From Galaxea fascicularis (lineage: Eukaryota; Cnidaria; Anthozoa; Scleractinia; Euphylliidae): a stretch of 64,000 nucleotides of DNA. The DNA is taken from contig OX419345.1 of the NCBI GenBank assembly GCA_948470475.1, forward strand, positions 14,503,800-14,567,799, given 5' to 3'. Under the pieces are notes generated by a model. The model saw only the letters and a program-made list of their open reading frames with translations. It did not search any database and had not been told where the DNA came from. Positions 34,136-43,234 of the stretch are shown here, piece after piece. How positions within the stretch are numbered: position 1 is the first letter of the stretch; every line of letters begins with the position of its first letter. Made by a program: the position numbers and the translations under genes.

Positions 34136-35956
34136 GCCCCGTTGAAGCCCTGAATTTTTTTCAGGCTTCTTCACACAATTGCATAAAATTGCGTTACATT
34201 TGCGAGGATCATCCTTCACCTGATTTCATTATCGCAGTTCATATATGATGTATTTCATATACATCATTCTCAATCAGGATTGTGTTACTGCACTGAGATT
34301 AAATACTGTCTTCTTTTGTTACGGTTGGTAAGGATGGAAGTGGGTTCCATTTTGAACAATTTAGGCTAAATTTTTCAAATTCTTGCACGTCGTCTTGAAG
34401 CCATGACCAAAAATGTACTAAGGATGACTTTTCGTGCAAAAAATTCGATTGATATCTTTCTCCTACATTTCAAAAAATGTTTCGGCATTAGTAAAGACCA
34501 TTAAGTAGCATTTCTGTGAAGTTTGGACCGGAGAACACCAAAACCCCGATGACAGTGTCCCTTAAACAACTCTGTGTCCATTTGTATTTTTTGTTTCATT
34601 GTCCCTGACAAACCCCTACATACATACATACATACATACATACATACATACATACATACATACATACATACATACATACATACATACATACTTTATTTGG
34701 GTAGGTTAGAGTCGGCAACCAAAGGCTGATGGGGGAGCGGTCCATCAAGTATATCATACAGTGTATTTGTTCCCGAACACTTTTTCACCTGATCTTGGTC
34801 ATCTCAAGTCACGCAATACTCTGATACTGCTATCATACATCACATCACTTTATGTAAACACTCTGAATATGTTACGGTTCTAGCGTCTAACAGACAGCTA
34901 ATCTACCGCATGTAAAACTAAGAAACTGGCAATGAATTTATTCTTTCAGTATAGGCAGTGTTACGACATTTAAAAGAGTCGGAAAGAATTACAGAATTAC
35001 AGAGGTCATTTGACTGTTTTCGCAGGTATATCCTACAGTTGTTCGCGCTCTTGGACTCGGCTTCTGTAGTGCAGTGGCGCGTATAGGAGCAATGATAACA
35101 CCGTTTGTATCGCAGGTACGAGAGTTTTGTCTATTGGGAGTCTTCTTGTTAAACCTTTGATGCTTACGCATGCGGCCAAATGCCCTATCCCATTTTCCTT
35201 TCTCCCAATCTTGTTCCTTCGGTCTGCGTTCCTTTATACTGCGCATGCTTGAGGAAACGAGCGACTCTCGGCAGATCTGTTAGGTTTCGGATTTTGATTG
35301 GCATCTGAAAACAATGCAAACGACCGGAAGTCCGATATTTTAGGACTAATAGCACATATCTTTCCAGAGTCGCTCGATTACTGACCGCTGGTGCCCTTCT
35401 CGCACCTGCCAGGTAAGCGACATGTAATCGAGCTTGAGGTAGCCATTGACAATTTTTTTTATTAAATTTCCTTGCCTTCCAGGTGTTAGTCAGAGTATCG
35501 CTTCGCTTGGCGTTAGGTGTTTATGGCATAATGTCCTTATTATGTACCGTGTGCACGCTGTTGTTGCCAATTGAGACCACAGGAAGACCAATGTTGGTAA
35601 GTCCTCGATACTTGGGTACTGATTGCGCTTTGATGTCAGCCGCATGAGTTGACTGAGATTCCGGGGTGTTGCCAGGCCTTTTTTCTTTGGGGAAGAGTGT
35701 AACGCCCGAGCCGTCCCACCTCGTTTAAGTGAACGTTCCTATAAGCTTCCATTACAACAGGCGACGACGGTCCATGGCGCCTGCTTGCCTTTGTAATCGG
35801 GTATACCCTCTTTTCACGCTCTGTCATATGCTGTGCTTAATTGCGTAACGAGGCTCAGCTTGTAACCCTCTGATATTTGTATAATTTATATAACGCCTGT
35901 AATCCTTGACTTCTTTGTTTCTTCCTTTATTCCTTCCACAGGAATCAGTGCATTGA
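22726..35956 (+). CDS. SVOP: Synaptic vesicle 2-related (SVOP-like) major facilitator transporter, 16 coding exons
   Basis: Exons: 22726-22891, 25174-25274, 25752-25850, 25958-26029, 26505-26629, 28086-28149, 29002-29127, 30992-31120, 31248-31324, 31715-31803, 32165-32266, 32597-32708, 33187-33268, 35026-35115, 35483-35596, 35942-35956. All phases agree and give 520 aa, near the 548 aa of human SVOP. It is a 12-helix MFS protein; vertebrate SVOP sits in synaptic vesicles but its substrate is unsettled. Seen motifs: acidic pair in helix 1 ([15 protein letters not shown]92 and E95), loop 2-3 [10 protein letters not shown] (136-145), WLPESCRYY (252-260), loop 8-9 ERFGRKK (393-399), PIETTGR (507-513). 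The first ATG follows an in-frame stop at 22618. The N-terminus is acidic and unstructured; an alternative first exon may exist at 19887. The last coding exon encodes only ESVH. A plant-like sugar-porter alternative is unlikely given the match across all exons. Confidence 0.93.
27687..27882. repeat. 98-bp tandem duplication
   Basis: The block AAGTAAAATTAAAGTACAAA... at 27687-27784 is repeated at 27785-27882 with about one substitution (TTATAGGAGG against TTACAGGAGG), so the duplication is recent. It lies in the SVOP intron 26630-28085. The rest of that intron is AT-rich with no recognised element. Confidence 0.95.
28279..28798. mobile_element. MITE made of AAACGCCGG repeats
   Basis: The ends TACCGTATTTTCTCGATTAA and TTAATCGAGAAAATACGGTA are exact complements. 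Each arm then holds several copies of a GATTAAACGCCGG / AATAAACGCCGGG unit. The centre (28400-28680) is non-repetitive and non-coding. It lies in the SVOP intron 28150-29001. Confidence 0.85.
29213..29614. mobile_element. MITE with TGACGTCA-containing inverted ends
   Basis: CAATAGAGTTCTAAAGT at the left faces ACTTTAGAACTCTATTG at the right with one mismatch; both arms continue into a TGACGTCA site and AT-rich sequence. Non-coding. It sits in the large SVOP intron 29128-30991. Confidence 0.8.
29895..30100 (-). mobile_element. tRNA-derived SINE, family B
   Basis: On the minus strand the head reads GGCAGGATGGCCGAGTGGTC (A box of a tRNA with a long variable arm, Leu/Ser type) and a decayed B box GGTTCAACTCGG. 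The tail has GTCTGCCTCCCGCCAGTTGG, shared with the plus-strand copy at 33888. Confidence 0.8.
30685..30862 (-). mobile_element. tRNA-derived SINE, family A
   Basis: Reverse copy of the 21005 family: CTCGGAGCAG, GAGTACCCGGAGAAAA and CACCACTGCGCCAACCCTG are its complemented blocks. It ends in AAATC-type short repeats (AAATTAAATCAAATCAAATG). It lies in the same SVOP intron as the family B copy. Confidence 0.85.
31352..31552. mobile_element. CCAAT-rich MITE, copy 2
   Basis: The ends are AGAGCGGTTT and AAACCACTC, roughly complementary. Inside are GTGATTGGATGACAAAATTC, CAGCCAATGAGACG, CCAATCGCCAG, TCTGATTGGTTCGC and GTCATTGGTCAGAGTAATT, so five CCAAT boxes in both orientations. It lies in the short SVOP intron 31325-31714, of which it makes up half. 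Confidence 0.75.
32746..33000. mobile_element. CCAAT-rich MITE, copy 3
   Basis: Begins AGAGTGGTTTTCAAACCAAT, then ACACTGACCAATCACAACAG, GAGCCAATCAGAATACGAAG, GGCGCAAAGCGCGGGAAAAA and CTCATTGGTTGAAAAAGTG. The order is the same as in copy 1 at 4828. The right end is decayed. It fills most of the SVOP intron 32709-33186. Confidence 0.75.
33414..33609. mobile_element. Inverted-repeat element with a possible decayed hammerhead core
   Basis: AAATTTGGTT at the left and AACCAAATTT at the right bracket arms that share CACCGTA and TTCAAAAGCTGATGTTT. The unpaired centre has CTGACGA (33503-33509), then a possible stem-loop, then AAAACATC. This resembles Penelope-like or retrozyme termini, where CTGANGA ... 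GAAAC is a hammerhead ribozyme core. Here GAAAC is replaced by CAAAAC. Element: clear; ribozyme ancestry: inference only. Confidence 0.55.
33888..34060 (+). mobile_element. tRNA-derived SINE, family B
   Basis: The head GGTAGGGTGGCCGAGTGGTT is a Leu/Ser-type A box and GACTTGAGATC an anticodon-arm-like stretch; the B box is decayed. The tail has AGCCAACTAGTCTGCCTCCC and GCTAGTTGGG as in the copy at 29895. A family C SINE follows at once. Confidence 0.8.
34072..34265 (+). mobile_element. tRNA-derived SINE, family C (Thr-like head)
   Basis: TAATAGCTCAGTTGGTTGGA (A box), a 7-nt loop containing GGT in the anticodon position, and GGGTTCAAGCCCC (B box) give a nearly complete tRNA cloverleaf. The acceptor ends do not pair well and a SINE tail follows (GCAGTTCATATATGATGTAT..). 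It is therefore called a SINE and not a tRNA gene. It lies in the SVOP intron 33269-35025. Confidence 0.75.
34617..34691. repeat. (TACA)n microsatellite
   Basis: About 19 uninterrupted TACA units, so probably highly polymorphic. TTTATTTGGGTAGG follows at its right end. It lies in the SVOP intron 33269-35025. Confidence 0.98.
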
Positions 35957-36771
35957 GGGGAACTTCTATTTATTTTCACACTCTATGATACATTCATATA
36001 GTGATTTTCAGTCTATGCTGGTCGTAGCCTCAAGAATGTTTTTAAGTTAAGCTAATTTTTGGGTTTCGCGTCTAGCCATTTTGTAGTGTGATGAAAATTG
36101 TTCCGAATTTCTCCTCGTCTTTTCGTCCAATAACAACTCGCTTTTAAGCGACTTTTAAGATAAAATATCGTCTCTCGGTAATACGTTATTGAATAATTAT
36201 TTATTAAAGTTTGTTGGCGATATGTACAAAATAAGTTTAAGTTGAAAACGAACATAGAACATAGAAATGCTATAGTCTCGGCAAACGTACTTGGACTCGG
36301 AAGGCAAATCTAGGTAAAAACAAATAAATTTCACTATGGAGTCGTCGCTTTCAAGTTCTCAGATGAGGTTTTCTACTTCCATTCGATCCCGGGGTTCTCT
36401 ACATTGAACCCTAGGTCCATTTGACGAGCGTTTAAATTTCTTTGCTGTTATCTAAACGTTTATGTCCACACAAGCGTTATCGAAGCAATTTAGATTGTTT
36501 GGAGGACTTTGCGATTCAAGGATAGAGGCACGAATGACGTGGCAAGTCGACGAAAGTAGAAAAAACAATGCATGAAACAAATAGGCTCCATTTGTTAGTT
36601 CGTGTCTACCCTGATACAGTGTCACGCAAATCAGTCACGCTACTCGCCTGCGACTCTTTGTTCTTACCAGGTTATGACGTCATCCGTGCGTTATCACTTA
36701 GCACTTATCTATTGTTAGATAGAATTGGAGGGAGGTGTCTGTTACATGTCCCAGCACTTTCTACCAGGATT

Positions 36772-36900
36772 ACGTACGATACACAGTTATATTTATCGTT
36801 TGAAACGTCTTCGCCTGGGGATTTGTCAACATGTAAATCTGCTCTTGAAGACTGCGTTAAAGATATTGACCTTTGGATGTTAGAAAACAAACTAAATAAT
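36772..36900 (+). mobile_element. LINE reverse-transcriptase fragment
   Basis: One frame reads TYDTQLYLSFETS...CKSALEDCVKDIDLWMLENKLN, which matches the region around and after the YADD active site of non-LTR reverse transcriptases (family pattern YADDTQLY ... I..WM..NKL.LN). The active-site YADD is broken: two residues are lost, leaving TYDT. The fragment stops in an AAT microsatellite at 36896-36913. It is short and dead; CR1- or L2-like is my best guess. Confidence 0.7.
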
Positions 36901-36981
36901 AATAATAATAATAGGCTTTATTTAAGGAGGGTGAAACACTTAACAGTAGTCCTAAGACACTGATGACTCTGTGGCCCTCAA

Positions 36982-37183
36982 AATCAAATAAACTCTAAAT
37001 CAAATCAAATCAGATGTTGGTTTTTGAGGAGAGAGGAAAACCGGAGTACCCGGAGAGAAACCTCTCGGAGCAGAGTAGAGAACCAACAAACTCAGCCCAC
37101 TTATGACGCCGAGTGTGGGAATCGAACCCGGGACACATTGGTGGAAGGCGAGCGCTCTCACCACTGCGCCAACCCTGACCCTT
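36982..37183 (-). mobile_element. tRNA-derived SINE, family A
   Basis: Best-preserved copy of the family: on the minus strand GTCAGGGTTGGCGCAGTGGT (A box), CGCCTTCCACCAATGTG (Gly-TCC-like anticodon region), CCCGGGTTCGATTCCCAC (B box), then the CTCCGAGAGG body and a GATTTGATTTG tail. It follows the LINE relic. Confidence 0.9.
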
Positions 37184-37303
37184 AAATCATACCTCATTTC
37201 AGAGCTGCCTTATAATCAGTTCCCCATGTTTATACGCTTTTATTAAGAAGGATACAAAACTGCACAACGTCGCGAGTTTAAAATTCCACACTATAAAGCA
37301 GCA

Positions 37304-37432
37304 GGGGCCGGTTCCTGAAAGGTGTAATAACTCTATTCCTGGGATAAATGTGCCTTATTTAGTCGTTTATCCATGGAATAAGGCACATTTATCCCTGGAA
37401 TAGAGTTATTACACCTTTCAGGAACCGTCCCC
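37304..37432. mobile_element. Near-perfect hairpin MITE
   Basis: Arms of about 55 bp, GGGGCCGGTTCCTGAAAGG.. and ..CCTTTCAGGAACCGTCCCC, pair with only a few mismatches around a central AGTCGTTTATCC spacer. Internal blocks are TGTAATAACTCTATTCC and AAGGCACATTTATCC. Non-coding. Confidence 0.9.
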
Positions 37433-37469
37433 AGGTCGCATAATGCGCCGCCAATTCTAGACTAGAGTG

Positions 37470-37570
37470 CACAAACCATACCCTATTTCAGACCAAAAGG
37501 CTAAAAAGACCATACCCTTTGGCGCCGCACATACCTATATAGCCCATATAACGGAGTATCGCCGCCGCCG
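37470..37570. mobile_element. Fragment related to the 13794 element
   Basis: ACCATACCCTATTTCAGACC and CACATACCTATATAGCCCAT followed by CGGAGTA match blocks of the outer element at 13794-14206, in the same order. Truncated on both sides. Confidence 0.65.
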
Positions 37571-38333
37571 CCCCAGCTGCACACCCCCTTCCGGGCTGTC
37601 ACGGCGTTTTCACAGATCGATTCATTTTTAGTATGAATTTTCCGCAAATATGGGACTCCCTCAGGAGCGCCATTCTCTCGTCCGAAACTTTTCCTCGACC
37701 TTTCTTTTGTTCTAAAGTTGTTAATGCCCAAATTGCAAACCATACTGAGCATTTTCACAAAGCCCTCTCTTCTGCAAAGCTTGTGTCTTTGAGCTTAACT
37801 TTGCCCGGTGTATTCGGTTCGAGTAAACCAATCATTTTTAAGCAGATTGTGTTTGTGCACACAGTAGGTACAAATAAAAAATTTGTCTTCAATTTTTTTC
37901 GTGTTCCTTTCCAAAACTTTCTTTTCTAGACACCGTTTCATAATTGTGTGCTTGCGCATGAAAGGAATACAAACGTTTTACCCATTTTCACATGTGCGAA
38001 GTGGACGCCAGCTTTTCGGGGAAAACGTACACAACTTGATAATGATATTCAACATTGTGTTTATGTGAACACAAAACAGCAACATCGTGTGTAAAGCGTG
38101 CACGCAAAACACGCCAAAAGCGTGACGCTTCAATCAGCTATTGGTTCCAGTTTTTCATCTATATTCATGAATTGTAACATTTTCCTCAAGCCACGCTTTC
38201 TGCCAAATCCGTTGAAGAGGCTGTGGGTTATGATGAGATTCACATTGCGCTGTGAAGAACGATGGAGCAAGAGCGGAAATTCAAAATACTTGCAGCAACA
38301 CATGTACAAACTGAAGGTAAGTGGAACCAGGTT

Positions 38334-38466
38334 GGGCAAGATTTCCGCACGGCCCCATACATTTCTTATGCATTCACTCTGTGACTCAAACTCTATTTTG
38401 GAACAGGGTTACGGTATGACAGTGATGCATGTATAATTAATGAAGGGACTGTGCGAAATCTTTCCC
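38334..38466. mobile_element. MITE with GGGCAAGATTTCCGCAC end
   Basis: The left end GGGCAAGATTTCCGCAC faces GTGCGAAATCTTTCCCC at the right. The body includes GGCCCCATACAT and GACAGTGATGCATGTATAAT. A reversed second copy at 51153-51465 carries an insertion. Confidence 0.8.
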
Positions 38467-38539
38467 CTTACTTAAAGTACATACCTCCCCATGTTGTTCT
38501 CTTTAGGCCAAAATTATCGCAGGCTCAGCTTTCTTTGTA

Positions 38540-38680
38540 ATGCGCATGCTCTGTTGACTAATCCTCTGAATCCTACGATTCGTATACGCTACGTGTGGAC
38601 GCAGATATTTTTGTATCCGCATAAAAAATCTGTGGATATATACAAAAATCTCCGGATACGTGTGGACGGGGCCTTAACTA
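38540..38680. repeat. Repeat with GTGTGGACG and GGATA/TATCC blocks
   Basis: CGCTACGTGTGGACGCAGAT and ATACGTGTGGACGGGGCC flank partly complementary TATTTTTGTATCCGC / GGATATATACAAAAATC blocks. Probably one end of a larger inverted-repeat element whose left end is lost. Confidence 0.5.
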
Positions 38681-40820
38681 ATATCCTTCAAGTGTTATGC
38701 AAGTGACAGTTAACAAATACGTTCCATTTGGCAGTGCGTGACTGATGCTTTTACCACTTTTTGACGTCTTCCGTACGTTGTCAGGGAACACACGCACTGA
38801 CAAATAGGAACTTTTTTGTACATTGCTTTCTTTGTTTCTTTGACTAATGATGTTATTCGTGTTTCATGGTGCGTACAGGCCTGCAGCTTGAAACCTATTT
38901 TTTCAAGGACATTTCAAGGACCAAATGATTTTTTTTCAAGGACTTGTTCTCACCGCAGTTAGATCGTAAAATATGATATGTTCTGCACAGGAAAATGTAA
39001 AATGAACACGAAGTAAAATCACACTCACTGACCCAGCCTTGGAAAAAACATAAAGACCCGGCCCGTGCGCCCTTCTGATTTTATTGTCATTCAAATGAAC
39101 GGTGTCAACTATTAAGGGGGTACAGCTTATTGTGATACCTGACCATCAGAAAGGTCCAGAAAGACACGGATCAAACGGTACGAAAATTAAGTAACAGAAA
39201 CTGAACATTACTATGCCATCAACACCAAAACCACCAGATCATACTACACATTATCATGCAGAAGATTTGTATACAGCTGCACTTTCAAAGCTTTTTGAAG
39301 GCAAAAACGTCTATTATTAAGTCTTTATTTCGAAGCTCTCAATAAGGTAGATACAGGGTAAAATTCAAGGAATTCCGAGACTATATCAATTTTCAAGGAC
39401 TTTTCAATGACCCGATGCTCTTCCAAGGGCTCTTCGAGGCCTCCACGAGCCATGTGCGTCTTTACGTTAATCGCAAATTCGCCTAGACCAATCAAAACGC
39501 GATGTTTGCACCCTACATTGTATAGACATGAATAATTAAGTGAAAGAACTTGCAATTCCAATAGTGAAGACTTTTAACTTAAGCTTTATTCAGTTGCATG
39601 CAATAAAAAATCAACTTTTTTTCTGAATTTACTCTTGTAAGATGCCATTAGAGTATCATGCAAAGGGCAATGAATGTAATCAGTGGTTCTTTGCCTGGAG
39701 GTACCTACTTCACTTTGAGCTCATGAAAATAAGCCTCTGAAAAAGAGTCTGGAAGTAAGCCTCTGGCTTTGGCCTCATTGTCCTTCGGAGTTAGCGCTAG
39801 ATAAAGAATTTAGTTATTTAGGGCCCCATTCCCTAGAATCTGCATGGATGCCACCCTCGTTTGCTACGTAGCGCATTGAATGCGAACTTAAGCAGGCCAA
39901 TATGGAGCTAAATGGAGGGAGGAAAAGAAGACTTATTCCTGTTGGGTTGTGTACCATGTTCTCTTTTGGCGTCAGTCACATGTTAGTAGAGGTGAGAACG
40001 GCAGCAAGATCGTGAGTTGAAATGTGGGGCAATTGAAATATTGCACGACAGATAGCACCAGTAGAGGCCGTGCGTCAATTGAATGAGGAGAATGATCCTT
40101 TAACAAGGATTATTGGTGGGTAAATAAATATCACAGACCAAAAGAGTTTAGAATTTCAGGTGCTTTATTTATTATTCAATCTGTCGATCTATAAAAACTG
40201 TATAACAAGACTACTCAATTAATCTTACCGTCACGCATGGCAATTCACACGGCGATACCTCGCTACGGCAAATACATGCAGTCAAAGGTTTGGTCGGAGT
40301 GAGTCTTACATGTACTAAATTTACTGGTAACAACTTACAATGCTCATTTGTATCTCAATTTATTCAAAATTCTTCTGTTCCGTTATTCTAAAAGAGGCCA
40401 GTTGTTTCAAACAGTCATGTGACTACAACAATCTCACTAAGCTTTCCATTATTATGGTACTTGTTATCAGACATGTGATAAGTAACAGCTTATAAAATAC
40501 AAATAAATTACTAAAAATTGATATATTCGACACATCCTAACGGTCTCAGTATGGGACACAACGTATCTATATCATTAAGATTTAGGCGGCGAAAGATGAA
40601 TGTCTTAGTTGCCACTGACTTCAGATGCTATGATAAAGCTGGGAATGTCTAAACTGCTCTCTGTCAAAGACCGCCAACGTATGTGGCAATCGACACATGG
40701 TGAGCATTAAACGATATGCTGAATTCTACGCGCATTTTTTTACTAATCATTACCAAAAGGACGACAGTCGCATAGATGACGTCATTAAAAATTGTTTCAT
40801 TTTTGTTGCTGTTTTCCAAA

Positions 40821-40884
40821 ATGGCGGGAAATTTCGAGGACTGGGCGTGGGAGGACCGCGCAAAAAGTGTTTCTGAAGCTCTTG
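40821..40884 (+). other. Exon-like segment (unassigned)
   Basis: An ATG opens MAGNFEDWAWEDRAKSVSEAL and reaches GCTCTTG|GTAACT, an acceptable donor, before a stop codon at 40890. Composition (acidic, Trp-rich, GC above its surroundings) differs from the neighbouring DNA, and an ATGGCGGGAA-type context is common at cnidarian first exons. No partner exon was found between here and 43235 on this strand, so it may be a relic or chance. Confidence 0.2.
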
Positions 40885-41616
40885 GTAACTAAAGAATGCA
40901 GGAAACCGAACCGAAAACCCGTTTTTTCGAAGTACATGGTGTCTTTCTTGCCATATTTTGACGCCATCCGGCTACCTGGAATCTAGTTGTTAAATGCCAT
41001 CATCTTTACCCTATGTTAAAACAAAAACTTATCAGGCTTCTGACGGGTGAAACGTTGTCATTATTTTCCGATACAACCTGCCCTTTAATCGTAACGAGGA
41101 TTATTTGGCTGGGGTTTGGAGTAAGGTCTACACATGTAGTCTAATATCATGACTGCTGCGTATTTATTTACAACAAAGACAGGTGTTTCAGCTCAAATGT
41201 ACCCTTAAATAACTACTTTCAACTAGGAGTTCACGTTGGAAAAACAATGTTTACAAAAGTGTGAATATATCCTTTGTTGGGAGACAGAAAAAGACAAGAG
41301 AACAGACAAAAGTTTCTTTGAGACTTTCCCATCTCTATTTATACTAACATTTAGAGTAATTATTATAAAATCTATGTTCAGAATTATGTGCTCGTTGAAA
41401 GAAATATAACCGCTAATTTAACTTCATTACTTTGTCAAGTTAATAATAATTAAAACGTGTTCGCATGACGTGATTGAGCTACCCTGAGAACTGATTTACA
41501 TTGCTTTCATGCCGCCTAGTTTCTAACTGTATTGTACAGCTGTGCTATTTACATTCAATGGCCAGAGTAATTTGCCAGTGACAGTAACACAATGTGATGT
41601 ATGAGTATGCTAAGTT

Positions 41617-41840
41617 CTTTCTTAGAGTGGTTTTGCTTTACTTCGCACGACAATCTCAACCAATCAAAAGCAAGACCAAAATCAGGCATGCTTTGCTCGC
41701 ACGCAATTTCCCGCGCTTGGCACCGGCTACATGTCATTGCTTCGTACTGTGATTGGCTCATTACGCTGGTTGCCACTGCAGTCATTTGTCAGAGAAACTG
41801 CATTGGTTTTGGTTTCACGAAACTCAATTGGAAATTGCTT
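41617..41840. mobile_element. CCAAT-rich MITE, copy 4 (reverse orientation)
   Basis: Begins CTTAGAGTGGTTTTGC, then AACCAATCAAAAGC, TTTCCCGCGCTTGGCACCGG, GTGATTGGCTC, GCATTGGTTTTGG and ends near CTCAATTGGAAATTGC. Blocks are the complements of copies 1 and 3 in reverse order. Located downstream of MED19. Confidence 0.75.
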
Positions 41841-42425
41841 TATTGAATTCTATCCCACTTTCAAACTGTTTAGGGTGTAGTTGTGTGTAGTTATGGCAAA
41901 AAGAACAAACGTTCTGCTTATTGCTCTTGCACAACGAAAGCCAGACATTTTGCTCCTTGACCCAACATATTTCTGACAATTAAAGGTTTTATGGAGCCGG
42001 AAGTGAACACATGACAAATAACTATTACTCCCTTTCTTAAAACGAATGCCATTCGTTCCTGAATACTTTGGCTATAACGTTGACGGTGAATGAGTAAGAA
42101 TAACCAATACCACCAAGACCTTCAAATAACGTGAATTCGCGTTTCCACGAAACGTTTTCCTTTGCGTTACTGTCGAGGGAAATCACATTCCCTAATGTCT
42201 TGACACTTTGTACCTTGGGTACAACTAAGAGTTGACAGTGTTCATGTGGTTTCTGTGCGATGAGAAAGCACAAACGTCTGCAAAAGTTTTCAGTATTTCC
42301 GCATGGCTCAAATGACATCCAGGTTTCTTGCGAATAACCACTTACTGGAAATTTAGGAAATAATTCACGTTACACCTTTCTTGTCATACAACTGACTTTC
42401 CACTTCCGCATTCTGGTTACAACAT

Positions 42426-42744
42426 TAGGGAGTTTAAGCAACGACTATGGCTACGGAAGCGAAAACGTCGCTTCTAAATATAACTTTGCGGTATCGGAAG
42501 TATTTTGCGATTATTCCATCTCGTTCAAGTTGTACAATGCGGAAGAAGTATCCTGTAACAGATAAAGAATGAAAGATTCACTGCTGTGCGCTCACGTTGT
42601 CTTCAAAACCTTAAATCTGGTCAGTTCTCGTAGTTGTTTTGAAGAGTACGGCAAAGAAATGTACTAAATGGATCCCGCACGTGCAGCACGACTGTTTTTC
42701 GTCATTAACGTTGCCGTAACCGTAGTCGTTGCTTAAACTCCCTA
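42426..42744. mobile_element. MITE with TAGGGAGTTTAAGCAACGAC ends
   Basis: The left end TAGGGAGTTTAAGCAACGAC is the exact complement of the right end GTCGTTGCTTAAACTCCCTA, with the outer TA as probable target duplication. ACGTCGCTTC and GTAACCGTAGTC blocks follow inside. It lies about 490 bp beyond the MED19 stop codon. Confidence 0.85.
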
Positions 42745-43234
42745 GTCATGTAAACAGCTACGAACAGGAGCTGGTCACGTTGTCCGGTCAAACATGTATT
42801 ATCGAGTCGGACGTGATCCGTTTTTGGCAGGTCAGATTTGAACAATTTGAACAATCTTAACTCTGGCAATATTGGCCCCAGATTGCATGAATAATGATTC
42901 TTTTCGGGAACATGAATTATGTCCCTCGTGATGACCAAATAGCTCAAAATGGCAAATGACCGGATAACATGTCCGGCATTCCAAGGATTTGTCAATATCC
43001 AATTCTAACCAGGCATTGTCCGTTTACCGGCCGTTATTTCGTGCCCTGTAAAGCTACATCCTTCACTGCCTTCCCGTCTATATTTCTACTTACCACTTGA
43101 CCTAGCACGGTCAGATAAAAACTAAATCATATGGAACAATCTACACTGTATTCTATACCTTACATAGATGGCACATGTATAAATTACGGGATGTGTGCAT
43201 CATAACGTCAAAATAATCTGAATACATTCTATCT

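Larger units (their letters stand above)
35957..43234. other. Gene-poor region between convergent SVOP and MED19 genes
   Basis: Holds both 3' untranslated regions. Possible SVOP poly(A) signals are ATTAAA at 36203-36208 and AATAAA at 36323-36328. The rest is SINEs, a LINE relic and inverted-repeat elements listed separately. From about 39100 to 40800 I see only diffuse AT-rich DNA, with CAAGGACTTTTCAA-like repeats at 38900-39430. One exon-like segment is at 40821. Confidence 0.6.

Noticed and set aside
34072..34145. A genuine tRNA-Thr gene
   Set aside because: Good A and B boxes, but the acceptor stem does not pair and a SINE tail follows; there is no pol III terminator directly after the cloverleaf.
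34501..34689. Open frame encoding a MYVC repeat
   Set aside because: It is only the translation of the (TACA)n microsatellite.
36568..36963. 131-codon plus-strand frame as a gene
   Set aside because: Only its middle is meaningful, as a dead reverse-transcriptase fragment; the rest is unrelated sequence and an AAT repeat.
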